Shown: positions 1-5,450 of the stretch, piece by piece | Position numbering within the stretch: position 1 is the first letter of the stretch | How the letters are laid out: every line of letters starts with the position of its first letter | Source of the DNA: Deltaproteobacteria bacterium | Lineage (GTDB): Bacteria; Desulfobacterota; Desulfobulbia; Desulfobulbales; BM004 | Direction: 5' to 3' | NCBI GenBank assembly: GCA_019312695.1 | Contig: JAFDCT010000098.1 | Span: forward strand, 1 to 5,450 | Length of the DNA stretch: 5,450 nt | Program-made: the position numbers and the translations under genes | Notes under the pieces: generated by a model | What the model saw: the letters and a program-made list of their open reading frames with translations, nothing else | Told to the model about the DNA's origin: nothing | Databases searched by the model: none

Positions 1-1
1 G

Positions 2-406
2 AACGTTCTTGAGGAACAGGATCAGGTTAATATTACTGAAGGTGATATTATTGTTGCAGGAGGCCGGGGACTGGATGATGAAAAAGGGTTTAAACTTATA
101 AGGCAGCTTGCTGATGCTATCGGCGGGGCTGTTGGAGCTTCACGGGCAGCTGTTGATTCTCAATGGGTTGCGTATCCGCACCAGGTAGGTCAGACGGGCA
201 AAACAGTCAATCCCAAGCTTTATATTGCCTGTGGTATTTCAGGTGCGATCCAGCATGTTGTCGGGATGCAATCTTCCGAGACCATTGTGGCGATCAATAA
301 AGATCCCCATGCCCCTATTTTTGATGTTGCAACGTATTGCATCGTGGGTAATCTGTTTGAGGTGGTGCCGAAACTGATAGAAAAGATCAAGGAGAAAAGA
401 GGATAA
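2..406 (+). CDS. etfA: Electron transfer flavoprotein alpha subunit, C-terminal part (5' end outside window)
   Basis: Only the last 134 residues are visible, in an open frame running from the window edge to TAA at 404-406. They form the C-terminal FAD-binding domain of ETF-alpha. Visible family motifs, numbered from the first visible codon, are AGGRGL (19-24), GASRAAVD (45-52), [19 protein letters not shown] (58-76), GISGAIQH (78-85) and [12 protein letters not shown] (96-107), followed by a typical [10 protein letters not shown] tail. With EtfB the protein forms a soluble cytoplasmic heterodimer that passes electrons between acyl-CoA dehydrogenases or other flavoproteins and a further acceptor. 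The N-terminal domain, and any extra ferredoxin-like domain, lie outside the window, so a classical ETF cannot be told from a bifurcating one. Its stop overlaps the fabG start by one base (TAATG), which suggests one transcript and translational coupling. etfB is expected upstream but is not seen. Confidence 0.95.
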   Translation, partial: NVLEEQDQVNITEGDIIVAGGRGLDDEKGFKLIRQLADAIGGAVGASRAAVDSQWVAYPHQVGQTGKTVNPKLYIACGISGAIQHVVGMQSSETIVAINKDPHAPIFDVATYCIVGNLFEVVPKLIEKIKEKRG

Positions 407-1152
407 TGAGTCTGGCTGGAAAAGTTGCTGTTGTGACAGGAGGCAGCAGGGGAATTGGCCGTGCTGTCTGCCTGCGATTTGCTGCAATGGGGGCCAAGGT
501 GGTAATTAATTATGTCAGCAGGCCTGATGCTGCCGAAGAAACCAAAGCGCAGGTGGAAGCCCTCGGGGGTGAATGCTATATTGTTCAGTTTGATGTGGCC
601 TCGGCTTCAGAAGTCCAGGAGGCTTTCAAGCAAATAACCGCTGAATGCGGCAGAATAGACATCCTGGTATGTAACGCAGGCATTACGCGGGACGGTCTTC
701 TTGCCACTATGAAAGAGGAAGACTGGGATCAGGTCATGTCTGTTAATCTGAAGGGTGCTTTTAACTGCATCAAGGCTGGATGCAGGCCCATGATGAAACA
801 GCGCTGGGGGCGCATAATCATCATTACTTCCGTTGTCGGATTTGCCGGCAATGCCGGCCAGGCAAATTATGCAGCTGCCAAGGCCGGTCTCGTCGGGCTC
901 ACACGATCAGCCGCCAGGGAGTTGGCATCACGATTTATTACCGTAAACTGTGTTGCACCCGGATATATTGCTACCGATATGACGGGTGAACTGCCCGAAA
1001 AGGTAAAGGAAAAAATTCTTGCTGAAATTCCCCTGGGCATTTTGGGTGCGCCTGAAGATATTGCCGCTGCTGCAGCCTACCTTGCCTCCGATGATGCCAA
1101 ATATGTGACGGGCCAGGCTATTCATGTCAATGGCGGGATGTTCATGGGATAA
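406..1152 (+). CDS. fabG: 3-oxoacyl-[acyl-carrier-protein] reductase FabG
   Basis: This 248-residue short-chain dehydrogenase/reductase has the usual FabG length. It reduces 3-oxoacyl-ACP to 3-hydroxyacyl-ACP with NAD(P)H, the first reduction of each fatty acid elongation cycle, in the cytoplasm. The Rossmann glycine motif TGGSRGIG is at residues 11-18, D63 lies in the DV motif, and NAG is at 90-92. The catalytic set is N114, S142, Y155 and K159 (YAAAK). The APGYIATDMT segment (184-193) and the HVNGGMFMG end are typical of true FabG rather than a random SDR. The ATG at 406 overlaps the etfA stop; AAGGAG at 389-394 and AGAGG at 398-402 lie upstream inside etfA. acpP and fabF follow, which supports a role in fatty acid synthesis. 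One small oddity is Cys at position 89 (VCNAG) where Asn is common, and Cys at 182 (NCVAPG). A role in 3-hydroxyacyl-CoA metabolism cannot be excluded given the ETF neighbour. Confidence 0.94.
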   Translation: MSLAGKVAVVTGGSRGIGRAVCLRFAAMGAKVVINYVSRPDAAEETKAQVEALGGECYIVQFDVASASEVQEAFKQITAECGRIDILVCNAGITRDGLLATMKEEDWDQVMSVNLKGAFNCIKAGCRPMMKQRWGRIIIITSVVGFAGNAGQANYAAAKAGLVGLTRSAARELASRFITVNCVAPGYIATDMTGELPEKVKEKILAEIPLGILGAPEDIAAAAAYLASDDAKYVTGQAIHVNGGMFMG

Positions 1153-1198
1153 TCTGGTTTACGGGAGGTCTTGCAGAAATTATTTTGAGATTCATTTA

Positions 1199-1227
1199 TT
1201 TATTTGGGCAAATATGCTTTATATAAT
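1199..1227 (+). promoter_or_regulatory. Probable sigma70-type promoter for acpP
   Basis: A perfect TATAAT -10 hexamer lies at 1222-1227, 38 bases before the acpP start codon. With a 17-base spacer the -35 would be TTTATT (1199-1204), a weak match to TTGACA. Directly upstream is an AT-rich stretch with three tandem ATTT units (1194-1205) that could act like an UP element. The position, in a 113-base gap between fabG and acpP, fits separate strong transcription of the abundant carrier protein. The assignment rests on sequence pattern only. Confidence 0.5.
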
Positions 1228-1252
1228 CAATTAACGAGACAACAAATACTTT

Positions 1253-1258
1253 AAGGAG
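1253..1258 (+). promoter_or_regulatory. Ribosome binding site of acpP
   Basis: AAGGAG is followed by a 7-base spacer to ATG at 1266. It decides the start: the in-frame TTG at 1260 sits only one base from this site and would add two residues not expected in acyl carrier proteins. Confidence 0.85.
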
Positions 1259-1265
1259 ATTGAAC

Positions 1266-1496
1266 ATGTCGGCAGAAGAAAAAGTGATTGATATCATTGT
1301 TGAGCAGTTGAGCGTTGATAAGGATAAGGTAGTGCCCGGCGCTTCTTTTGTTGATGATCTTGGTGCGGACTCTCTGGACCTTGTAGAGCTTATCATGGCA
1401 ATGGAAGAAGCTTTCGGTATTGAGATACCTGACGAAGTGGCTGAAAAGATAACAACTGTCCAGGATGCCATAGAACACGTGAAAAAAGTTTCGTAA
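1266..1496 (+). CDS. acpP: Acyl carrier protein
   Basis: This gene encodes a 76-residue acidic protein of standard ACP length that carries growing acyl chains on a 4'-phosphopantetheine arm through fatty acid and phospholipid synthesis. The attachment serine is S36 in the DSL motif of the [16 protein letters not shown] stretch (33-48), and the recognition helix that follows is rich in Glu and Asp as in other ACPs. The FGIEIPDE segment (helix 3 region) is also typical. It is the usual partner of FabG upstream and FabF downstream, and the pairing supports the primary ACP rather than a specialised secondary-metabolism carrier. It has its own likely promoter in the preceding gap and a good ribosome binding site, which fits the high expression expected. 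No truncation or missing residue is seen. Confidence 0.97.
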   Translation: MSAEEKVIDIIVEQLSVDKDKVVPGASFVDDLGADSLDLVELIMAMEEAFGIEIPDEVAEKITTVQDAIEHVKKVS

Positions 1497-1530
1497 GCCC
1501 CTTCTTCCTCATTATCGTTTGCAGGCATTG

Positions 1531-1586
1531 CATGCAGAGCCAGGTGGAACATTACCGCCATGAAACCACATGCAGCAGGTAGCAAC
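1531..1586 (+). repeat. Imperfect direct repeat in the acpP-fabF gap
   Basis: Two related copies lie 38 bases apart start to start: CATGCAGAGCCAGGTGGAAC at 1531-1550 and CATGCAGCAGGTAGCAAC at 1569-1586. They differ by a three-base gap and small changes. Their role is unknown. They could be a regulator binding pair, the result of a local duplication, or chance. The same gap also holds the palindrome TGCATGCA (1529-1536). Confidence 0.4.
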
Positions 1587-1614
1587 GATTTACAGAATAA
1601 CAGAGATATTTGAT

Positions 1615-1620
1615 GGGTGA
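1615..1620 (+). promoter_or_regulatory. Ribosome binding site of fabF
   Basis: GGGTGA lies 5 bases before ATG at 1626 and matches the 3' part of the Shine-Dalgarno consensus. It supports ATG 1626 rather than the in-frame GTG at 1617, which lies inside this site and has no better signal upstream. Confidence 0.6.
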
Positions 1621-1625
1621 AGAGA

Positions 1626-2867
1626 ATGAAACGTAGGGTAGTGGTGACAGGTACCGGCCTGGTTACTCCATTGGGAACCGGGACTGAAAAAACCTGGCGC
1701 AACCTGTGTGAAGGCAGGAGTGGCATCGGCCCGATTACGAAGTTTGATACCAGCGTTTTTACAGTTAAAATAGCTGCCGAGGTCAAAGACTTTAACGCTG
1801 AGGACTACATTGAGGCTAAACTGGCACGTCACCTTGATCTTTTTGTTCAGTACGCGGTGGCAACAGCAGGCATGGCCCTGAAAGATGCCAATCTGGCCAT
1901 TGATGAAACAAATGCGGAGCGTGTTGGGGTATTTACAGGTAATGGCATCGGCGGTCTGACCACTATTGAGAAGTACCATCAGATTTCTTTGGAACGCGGC
2001 CCCCGCAAGATTACACCGTTTTTCATTCCCATGGTCATTTCAAACATGAGTGCGGGCCAGATTTCCATAGTTTACGGGGCCAAGGGGCCAAATCTGTCTG
2101 TGACCACCGCATGTGCAGCTGGTACTCATGCTGTGGGTGAAGCATTTCGTTCAATAAGCCGTGGTGACTGTGATGTTGCCATTACGGGAGTCAGCGAGTC
2201 AACTATCTGTCCTTTGGCTGTAGGCGGTTTTAACGCCATGAAGGCCCTGTCCAGGCAAAATGAACACCCTGAAAAGGCTTGCCGACCTTTTGACCGGGAC
2301 CGTGATGGATTTATCATTTCCGAGGGTGCAGGCATGCTGATCCTGGAAGAGCTTGAATACGCCCGCCAGCGTGGGGCTGAAATACTTGCTGAAGTTGTCG
2401 GTTTCGGTCTCTCTGGCGACGGGTATCATATGGCAGCCCCGCCTGAGGATGGAGACGGGGCGGTACGCTGCATGCGGATGGCGCTTAAAGATGCGGAACT
2501 TGAGCCCCAAGACGTTGATTATATAAATGCCCATGGAACTTCCACGCCATTGAACGATGTCGTGGAAACCAGGGCAATTAAAACTGTTTTCGGCGAGCAT
2601 GCCTATAAACTTGCCGTCAGTTCGACAAAATCAATGACCGGCCATATGCTCGGCGGTGCAGGCGGTATCGAATCAGTTTTCCTGGCACTCTCTGTCAAAA
2701 ACCAGATCATACCTCCGACCATAAACCTGGAGAATCCTGACACGGAATGTGATCTTGATTATGTGCCTAACAAGGCAAGAGAGACCGTAATCCGGGCAGC
2801 TATTTCAAACTCCTTCGGTTTTGGCGGGACAAATGCTGTTCTGGCCATGAAGAAATTTGCTGAATAA
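1626..2867 (+). CDS. fabF: 3-oxoacyl-[acyl-carrier-protein] synthase II FabF
   Basis: Starting at ATG 1626, this is a 413-residue thiolase-fold condensing enzyme, the normal length for KAS II. It extends acyl-ACP by two carbons using malonyl-ACP in the cytoplasm. The start MKRRVVVTGTG is the canonical FabF N-terminus; the GTG at 1617 would add three residues (MKR) and is less likely. The nucleophile is C163 in TTACAAGTHAVG, and the decarboxylation histidines are H303 (NAHGTSTPLND) and H340 (TGHMLGGAGG), with conserved K335 in STKS. The C-terminal SNSFGFGGTNA glycine-rich motif is present. The intact Cys-His-His triad excludes a chain-length-factor or a KASIII (Cys-His-Asn). acpP lies about 130 bases upstream and rpiB follows after 27 bases, so cotranscription downstream is likely. 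The region before the start holds repeats and a possible short leader ORF. Confidence 0.97.
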   Translation: MKRRVVVTGTGLVTPLGTGTEKTWRNLCEGRSGIGPITKFDTSVFTVKIAAEVKDFNAEDYIEAKLARHLDLFVQYAVATAGMALKDANLAIDETNAERVGVFTGNGIGGLTTIEKYHQISLERGPRKITPFFIPMVISNMSAGQISIVYGAKGPNLSVTTACAAGTHAVGEAFRSISRGDCDVAITGVSESTICPLAVGGFNAMKALSRQNEHPEKACRPFDRDRDGFIISEGAGMLILEELEYARQRGAEILAEVVGFGLSGDGYHMAAPPEDGDGAVRCMRMALKDAELEPQDVDYINAHGTSTPLNDVVETRAIKTVFGEHAYKLAVSSTKSMTGHMLGGAGGIESVFLALSVKNQIIPPTINLENPDTECDLDYVPNKARETVIRAAISNSFGFGGTNAVLAMKKFAE

Positions 2868-2883
2868 TTTTTGCAATATTCAT

Positions 2884-2890
2884 GAGGTGA
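2884..2890 (+). promoter_or_regulatory. Ribosome binding site of rpiB
   Basis: GAGGTGA is a close match to the Shine-Dalgarno consensus and lies 4 bases before GTG at 2895. It supports the GTG start; the ATG at 2882 is out of frame. Confidence 0.8.
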
Positions 2891-2894
2891 TACT

Positions 2895-3317
2895 GTGAGG
2901 GTGGCCATAGGGTGTGATCATGGCGGAATTGATTTAAAAAATACGGTTATATCAGTTCTTAAGGAACTTGGACATGATGTAGATGACCAGGGCTGTAATT
3001 CGACTGATTCAGTAGATTATCCCAATTTCGCGAAGTCGGTTAGTTCGTTGGTAAACGACGGGAAATGTGACTGCGGTATCCTCATCTGCGGGACAGGCAT
3101 CGGCATGTCAATGGCGGCAAACCGTGTACCGGGAATCCGAGCGGCACTCTGCAATGAAATGTTTTCCGCCAAGATGAGCCGCGAACATAATGATGCAAAT
3201 ATTCTCTGTCTGGGAGCCAGAGTAATTGGGCCGGGTCTTGCTGCGGAAATTGTGAAAACCTGGATGACTTCTGAATTTGCCGGCGGCAGGCATCAACGCC
3301 GGATTGATATGTTTTGA
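2895..3317 (+). CDS. rpiB: Ribose-5-phosphate isomerase B
   Basis: This 140-residue protein of the RpiB/LacAB family has typical length and interconverts ribose 5-phosphate and ribulose 5-phosphate in the non-oxidative pentose phosphate pathway. The N-terminus has the substrate-binding CDHGG motif (D8, H9). DYP is at 41-43, and the CGTGIGMSMAANRVPG stretch (65-80) includes C65, the expected catalytic base, and T67. SREHNDANILCLGARVIG (95-112) contains H98, which is expected to help ring opening. The GGRHQRRIDMF end is the usual family tail. A cysteine base plus this histidine fits RpiB proper rather than LacA or LacB. It starts with GTG behind a strong ribosome binding site, 27 bases after fabF, and glyA follows after 48 bases. 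Placement beside glyA suggests a role in supplying ribose phosphate for nucleotides, though that is inference. Confidence 0.95.
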   Translation: MRVAIGCDHGGIDLKNTVISVLKELGHDVDDQGCNSTDSVDYPNFAKSVSSLVNDGKCDCGILICGTGIGMSMAANRVPGIRAALCNEMFSAKMSREHNDANILCLGARVIGPGLAAEIVKTWMTSEFAGGRHQRRIDMF

Positions 3318-3365
3318 AAATGAAAGGCCTTACCAATTTATATACCACCTGAGCCTACAGTCACA

Positions 3366-4622
3366 ATGTCAATTTTGAAATCTCAAGACCCGCAGGTATA
3401 CAGCGCTATAAAAAGCGAACTGGAACGGCAGCGCTATCATCTTGAACTCATTGCCTCGGAAAATATTGTCAGTTATGCGGTTCTTGAGGCCCAGGGTTCC
3501 ATTTTCACCAATAAATATGCCGAGGGTTATCCCAGCAAGCGGTATTACGGTGGCTGTGATTATGCAGATGCTGTAGAAAACCTGGCCATCGAAAGGGCCA
3601 AGGAATTATTCCAGGCCGAATACGCTAATGTTCAAGCGCATTCAGGCAGCCAGGCAAATATGGCAGTTTATTTTGCGGCATTGAATCCCGGTGATAAGGT
3701 TCTGGGTATGGATCTGGCGCATGGCGGTCACCTGACCCATGGCAGTCCGGTCAATTTCTCAGGCCAGCTTTTCAACTTTATTTCATACGGCTTGGACAAA
3801 AAAACAGGCACGATCGATATGGCCGATGTTGAACGTGTGGCCCATGAGCACAGGCCTAAAATGATTGTTGCCGGTGCCAGTGCCTATCCGCGTCTCATAG
3901 ATTTTGAGGCTTTCAGGATAATTGCAGATCAGATTGATGCCCTTTTCATGGTTGATATGGCCCATATTGCAGGTCTGGTGGCAGCAGGGGTTCATCCTAC
4001 GCCTGTGCCCTATGCTGATTATATTACAACCACGACCCATAAAACCATGCGGGGCCCAAGGGGAGGCCTGATACTGGCAAAGGAGGAATACGGCAAGAAC
4101 CTTAATTCCAAAATATTCCCCGGTATCCAGGGCGGCCCTTTGATGCATGTCATTGCTGCCAAAGCCGTGAGCTTCAAGGAAGCAATGTCCCGGGAATTTG
4201 TACTTTACCAGCAGCAGGTGGTGAAAAACTCGAAAACCTTGGGTGCAGCCTTGGTCAGGTATGGTTTTGATCTGGTATCCGGTGGTTCTGACAATCATCT
4301 TCTGCTCGTCGACTTATCTAAGAAGAGTATCACAGGCAAGGTGGCTGAAGAGGTCCTGGAATCGGCTGGTCTGACAGTGAATAAGAATGCAATACCATTT
4401 GATACCCAAAGCCGTTTTGTTACCGGCGGTATCAGGATCGGCACTCCTGCGGTTACCAGTCGTGGTCTGAAGGAGCCTGACATGGAGCAGATTGCTGCGT
4501 GGATTAATCGGGTTATTATGAATCCAGGCGATGAGCAGGAAATCAGCAGGATCCGTGCCGAGGTGCGGGAATTGTGTGAAAGATTTCCCCTCTACCCGGA
4601 GCTATCTGCTGAAGAAGAATAG
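3366..4622 (+). CDS. glyA: Serine hydroxymethyltransferase
   Basis: This 418-residue PLP enzyme has normal bacterial SHMT length. It converts serine and tetrahydrofolate to glycine and 5,10-methylene-THF in the cytoplasm. Visible landmarks are LIASENIVS (28-36), [14 protein letters not shown] (50-63, with E53 expected in proton transfer), HSGSQAN (92-98) and [16 protein letters not shown] (118-133, with H122 expected to stack on the cofactor). VDMAH (196-200) contains D197 and H200, and [14 protein letters not shown] (221-234) contains K226, the Schiff-base lysine. [14 protein letters not shown] (354-367) contains R357 for the substrate carboxylate. ATG 3366 is the first in-frame ATG, GTG or TTG after an upstream stop at 3321. 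No clear Shine-Dalgarno precedes it, so translation may depend on upstream flow or an unusual leader. Its product methylene-THF and the dUMP from the next gene together feed thymidylate synthase. Confidence 0.97.
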   Translation: MSILKSQDPQVYSAIKSELERQRYHLELIASENIVSYAVLEAQGSIFTNKYAEGYPSKRYYGGCDYADAVENLAIERAKELFQAEYANVQAHSGSQANMAVYFAALNPGDKVLGMDLAHGGHLTHGSPVNFSGQLFNFISYGLDKKTGTIDMADVERVAHEHRPKMIVAGASAYPRLIDFEAFRIIADQIDALFMVDMAHIAGLVAAGVHPTPVPYADYITTTTHKTMRGPRGGLILAKEEYGKNLNSKIFPGIQGGPLMHVIAAKAVSFKEAMSREFVLYQQQVVKNSKTLGAALVRYGFDLVSGGSDNHLLLVDLSKKSITGKVAEEVLESAGLTVNKNAIPFDTQSRFVTGGIRIGTPAVTSRGLKEPDMEQIAAWINRVIMNPGDEQEISRIRAEVRELCERFPLYPELSAEEE

Positions 4623-4697
4623 CTATTGGGCGCCTGTTCACTTTGATATGTCATTATATCTCCTTTCCAACCAGAAATTAAAAAAACAGCATAAATC

Positions 4698-5150
4698 ATG
4701 AAAAAAATTACCCGTCCCTCCTGGGAGGAATATTTTATGGGCATTACAAAACTTGTAGCCCAGCGTTCCACCTGTCTGAGGCGTCATGTGGGCGCCATTC
4801 TCGTCAGGGATAAAAGAATAATCACCACCGGATACAACGGGGCGCCCGCCAGAATCAAACATTGCCTGGATGTGGGGTGCCTGCGTGAGCAGATGGGAAT
4901 TCCTTCAGGTGAACGGCATGAGTTGTGCCGGGGCCTGCATGCCGAGCAAAATGCCATTATCCAGGCAGCCATCCATGGTGTAAGTATTCAGGGGGCGTCC
5001 CTTTACTGCACCAATATGCCTTGCTCCATTTGTACTAAAATGCTGATAAATTCAGGCATAGTTGATATTTATTTCAAGGAAGGCTACTCCGATCCTCTTG
5101 CCTCTGATATGCTGGCTGAAGCAGGCATTGTTCCAAAGAAATTTGGTTGA
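4698..5150 (+). CDS. comEB: dCMP deaminase (ComEB-like zinc cytidine/deoxycytidylate deaminase)
   Basis: This 150-residue zinc deaminase of the dCMP deaminase/ComEB group most likely converts dCMP to dUMP, the precursor of dTMP. The catalytic zinc signature is complete: H81-A-E83, with E83 as proton shuttle, and PC-x2-C with C109 and C112. The [14 protein letters not shown] stretch (23-36) and GYNGAP (45-50) are group hallmarks. Extra Cys and His residues (C26, H55, C56, C61, H74, C77) may bind a second structural zinc, as known for some dCMP deaminases. Start choice is uncertain. ATG 4698 keeps the conserved RPSWEEYFM segment but has no Shine-Dalgarno, whereas in-frame ATG 4737 has GGGAGGAA at 4723-4730. 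I prefer 4698 because family members usually carry that N-terminal segment. The gene sits 75 bases after glyA and before a probable terminator. The comEB name comes from a competence-operon homologue and does not imply competence here. Confidence 0.92.
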   Translation: MKKITRPSWEEYFMGITKLVAQRSTCLRRHVGAILVRDKRIITTGYNGAPARIKHCLDVGCLREQMGIPSGERHELCRGLHAEQNAIIQAAIHGVSIQGASLYCTNMPCSICTKMLINSGIVDIYFKEGYSDPLASDMLAEAGIVPKKFG

Positions 5151-5176
5151 CCACATCAAGCGGTCAAACTGTTTTT
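5147..5176 (+). terminator. Possible weak terminator at the dCMP deaminase stop
   Basis: TTGACC (5147-5152) and GGTCAA (5162-5167) form a 6-bp stem with a 9-base loop that overlaps the stop codon. A run of five T follows at 5172-5176 after a four-base gap. The stem is short and the T tract slightly displaced, so termination would be inefficient if it occurs. Confidence 0.4.
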
Positions 5177-5179
5177 CTG

Positions 5180-5222
5180 AGGCAACTACTTACTTACTGT
5201 AGGCAGAGTTGCCTTTCTGTTT
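5180..5222 (+). terminator. Inverted repeat with T-rich tail, possible rho-independent terminator
   Basis: AGGCAACT (5180-5187) and AGTTGCCT (5207-5214) are perfect inverted copies separated by 19 bases, followed by the T-rich TTCTGTTTT (5215-5223). The loop is longer than usual and contains tandem ACTT units (5188-5198). An alternative short stem, CTAC (5186-5189) with GTAG (5199-5202), is also possible. It could end the dCMP deaminase transcript or be an operator upstream of nrdR. Confidence 0.5.
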
Positions 5223-5228
5223 TATAAT
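5223..5228 (+). promoter_or_regulatory. Possible -10 element of an nrdR promoter
   Basis: A perfect TATAAT lies 42 bases before the nrdR start and just after the two inverted repeats. No good -35 hexamer is found at 16-18 bases upstream (the region reads like TAGGCA), and no extended -10 is present, so an activator or a weak promoter would have to be assumed. Chance in an AT-rich gap remains possible. Confidence 0.35.
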
Positions 5229-5258
5229 CATGCAAACGAAATCGACCATGAACAGGCA

Positions 5259-5264
5259 GGGGAG
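5259..5264 (+). promoter_or_regulatory. Ribosome binding site of nrdR
   Basis: GGGGAG lies 6 bases before ATG at 5271 and supports that start; the ATG at 5248 is out of frame. Confidence 0.7.
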
Positions 5265-5270
5265 AATATC

Positions 5271-5450
5271 ATGAAATGTCCATACTGCGGTTATCTGGAA
5301 AATAAAGTTGTTGATTCAAGGCTGAACAAGGAAAATACCATAATCCGTCGCCGCCGTTCCTGTGAATCATGCGGGCAGCGCTTGACAACCTATGAGCGGC
5401 TGGAAGTCATGATGCCCATGCTGATCAAGAAAGACGGGCGGCGGGAGGCC
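5271..5450 (+). CDS. nrdR: Transcriptional repressor NrdR, N-terminal part (3' end outside window)
   Basis: The first 60 residues are visible and open to the window end; the family is usually about 150 residues. NrdR is a cytoplasmic DNA-binding repressor that senses ATP/dATP and turns down ribonucleotide reductase genes. The N-terminal zinc ribbon is clear: CPYC (C3, C6) and CESC (C31, C34), with the conserved DSR (15-17) and the arginine-rich IIRRRRSC segment (24-31) that contacts [12 protein letters not shown] (37-45) leads into the start of the ATP-cone, [11 protein letters not shown] (50-60). The ATP-cone body is outside the window. No NrdR-box-like target was recognised in the window, and no ribonucleotide reductase gene is present. 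Its position behind the dCMP deaminase fits a dNTP-supply theme, while the hairpins and TATAAT box upstream suggest it may be transcribed separately. Confidence 0.96.
   Translation, partial: MKCPYCGYLENKVVDSRLNKENTIIRRRRSCESCGQRLTTYERLEVMMPMLIKKDGRREA

Noticed and set aside
1260..1265. TTG start for acpP, giving 78 residues
   Set aside because: It is only one base from the AAGGAG site; ATG 1266 has proper spacing and the standard ACP start.
1617..1625. GTG start for fabF, giving 416 residues
   Set aside because: The GTG lies within the likely ribosome site, and the ATG at 1626 gives the canonical MKRRVVVTG N-terminus and the usual 413 residues.
1196..1786. Long minus-strand open frame (196 codons) opposite acpP and the fabF start
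   Set aside because: It runs antisense to two certain genes, its peptide has no recognisable family character, and it covers the acpP promoter region. It is a shadow frame.
3783..4298. Minus-strand open frame of 171 codons inside glyA
   Set aside because: It lies wholly opposite the conserved core of serine hydroxymethyltransferase, and its Cys/His-rich translation looks like reverse-frame noise.
4618..4627. Ten-base palindrome AATAGCTATT across the glyA stop
   Set aside because: It has no loop or T tract and is short and AT-rich, so it is not supported as a terminator or operator.
1..5450. Search for mobile elements, CRISPR arrays, tRNA/rRNA genes, riboswitches, toxin-antitoxin or phage defence genes
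   Set aside because: Nearly all the sequence is accounted for by intact or edge-cut housekeeping genes. The gaps are at most about 130 bases and show no cloverleaf, regularly spaced repeats, or terminal inverted repeats with target duplications.

Overview
The window is a compact run of housekeeping genes, all on the + strand and with no sign of mobile DNA: the 3' end of etfA, then fabG, acpP, fabF, rpiB, glyA, a dCMP deaminase gene (comEB-like), and the 5' end of nrdR. Base composition looks moderate throughout (estimated by eye, not calculated). The order fabF-rpiB-glyA-dCMP deaminase-nrdR is one I associate from memory with Desulfobacterota (former Deltaproteobacteria), where nrdR is often followed by riboflavin genes and nusB. 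An anaerobic sulfate-reducer-like or syntroph-like bacterium is therefore the best guess, but it is an inference from gene order and general protein character, not a database match.

Bases 2-1152 hold the C-terminal FAD-binding part of electron transfer flavoprotein alpha, whose stop codon overlaps the start codon of fabG by one base. Bases 1153-1265 are an AT-rich gap with a perfect TATAAT box, probably a promoter for acpP. Bases 1266-2867 hold acpP and fabF, separated by an unusually roomy gap of about 130 bases that carries an imperfect direct repeat and a tiny possible leader ORF. Bases 2895-5150 hold rpiB, glyA and the dCMP deaminase, with gaps of 27, 48 and 75 bases. Bases 5151-5270 contain two successive inverted repeats followed by T-rich stretches and then a TATAAT box, which suggests a transcription boundary before nrdR (5271 to the window end).

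The genes form two functional blocks. FabG, AcpP and FabF are the ketoreductase, carrier and condensing enzyme of type II fatty acid synthesis, here preceded by an ETF subunit that normally serves acyl-CoA dehydrogenases. RpiB (ribose-5-phosphate), GlyA (methylene-tetrahydrofolate and glycine), dCMP deaminase (dUMP) and NrdR (repressor of ribonucleotide reductase) all bear on nucleotide and especially dTMP supply. I see no convincing evidence of an undescribed system; the most notable points are the etfA-fabG coupling and the structured non-coding gaps at 1497-1625 and 5147-5270.
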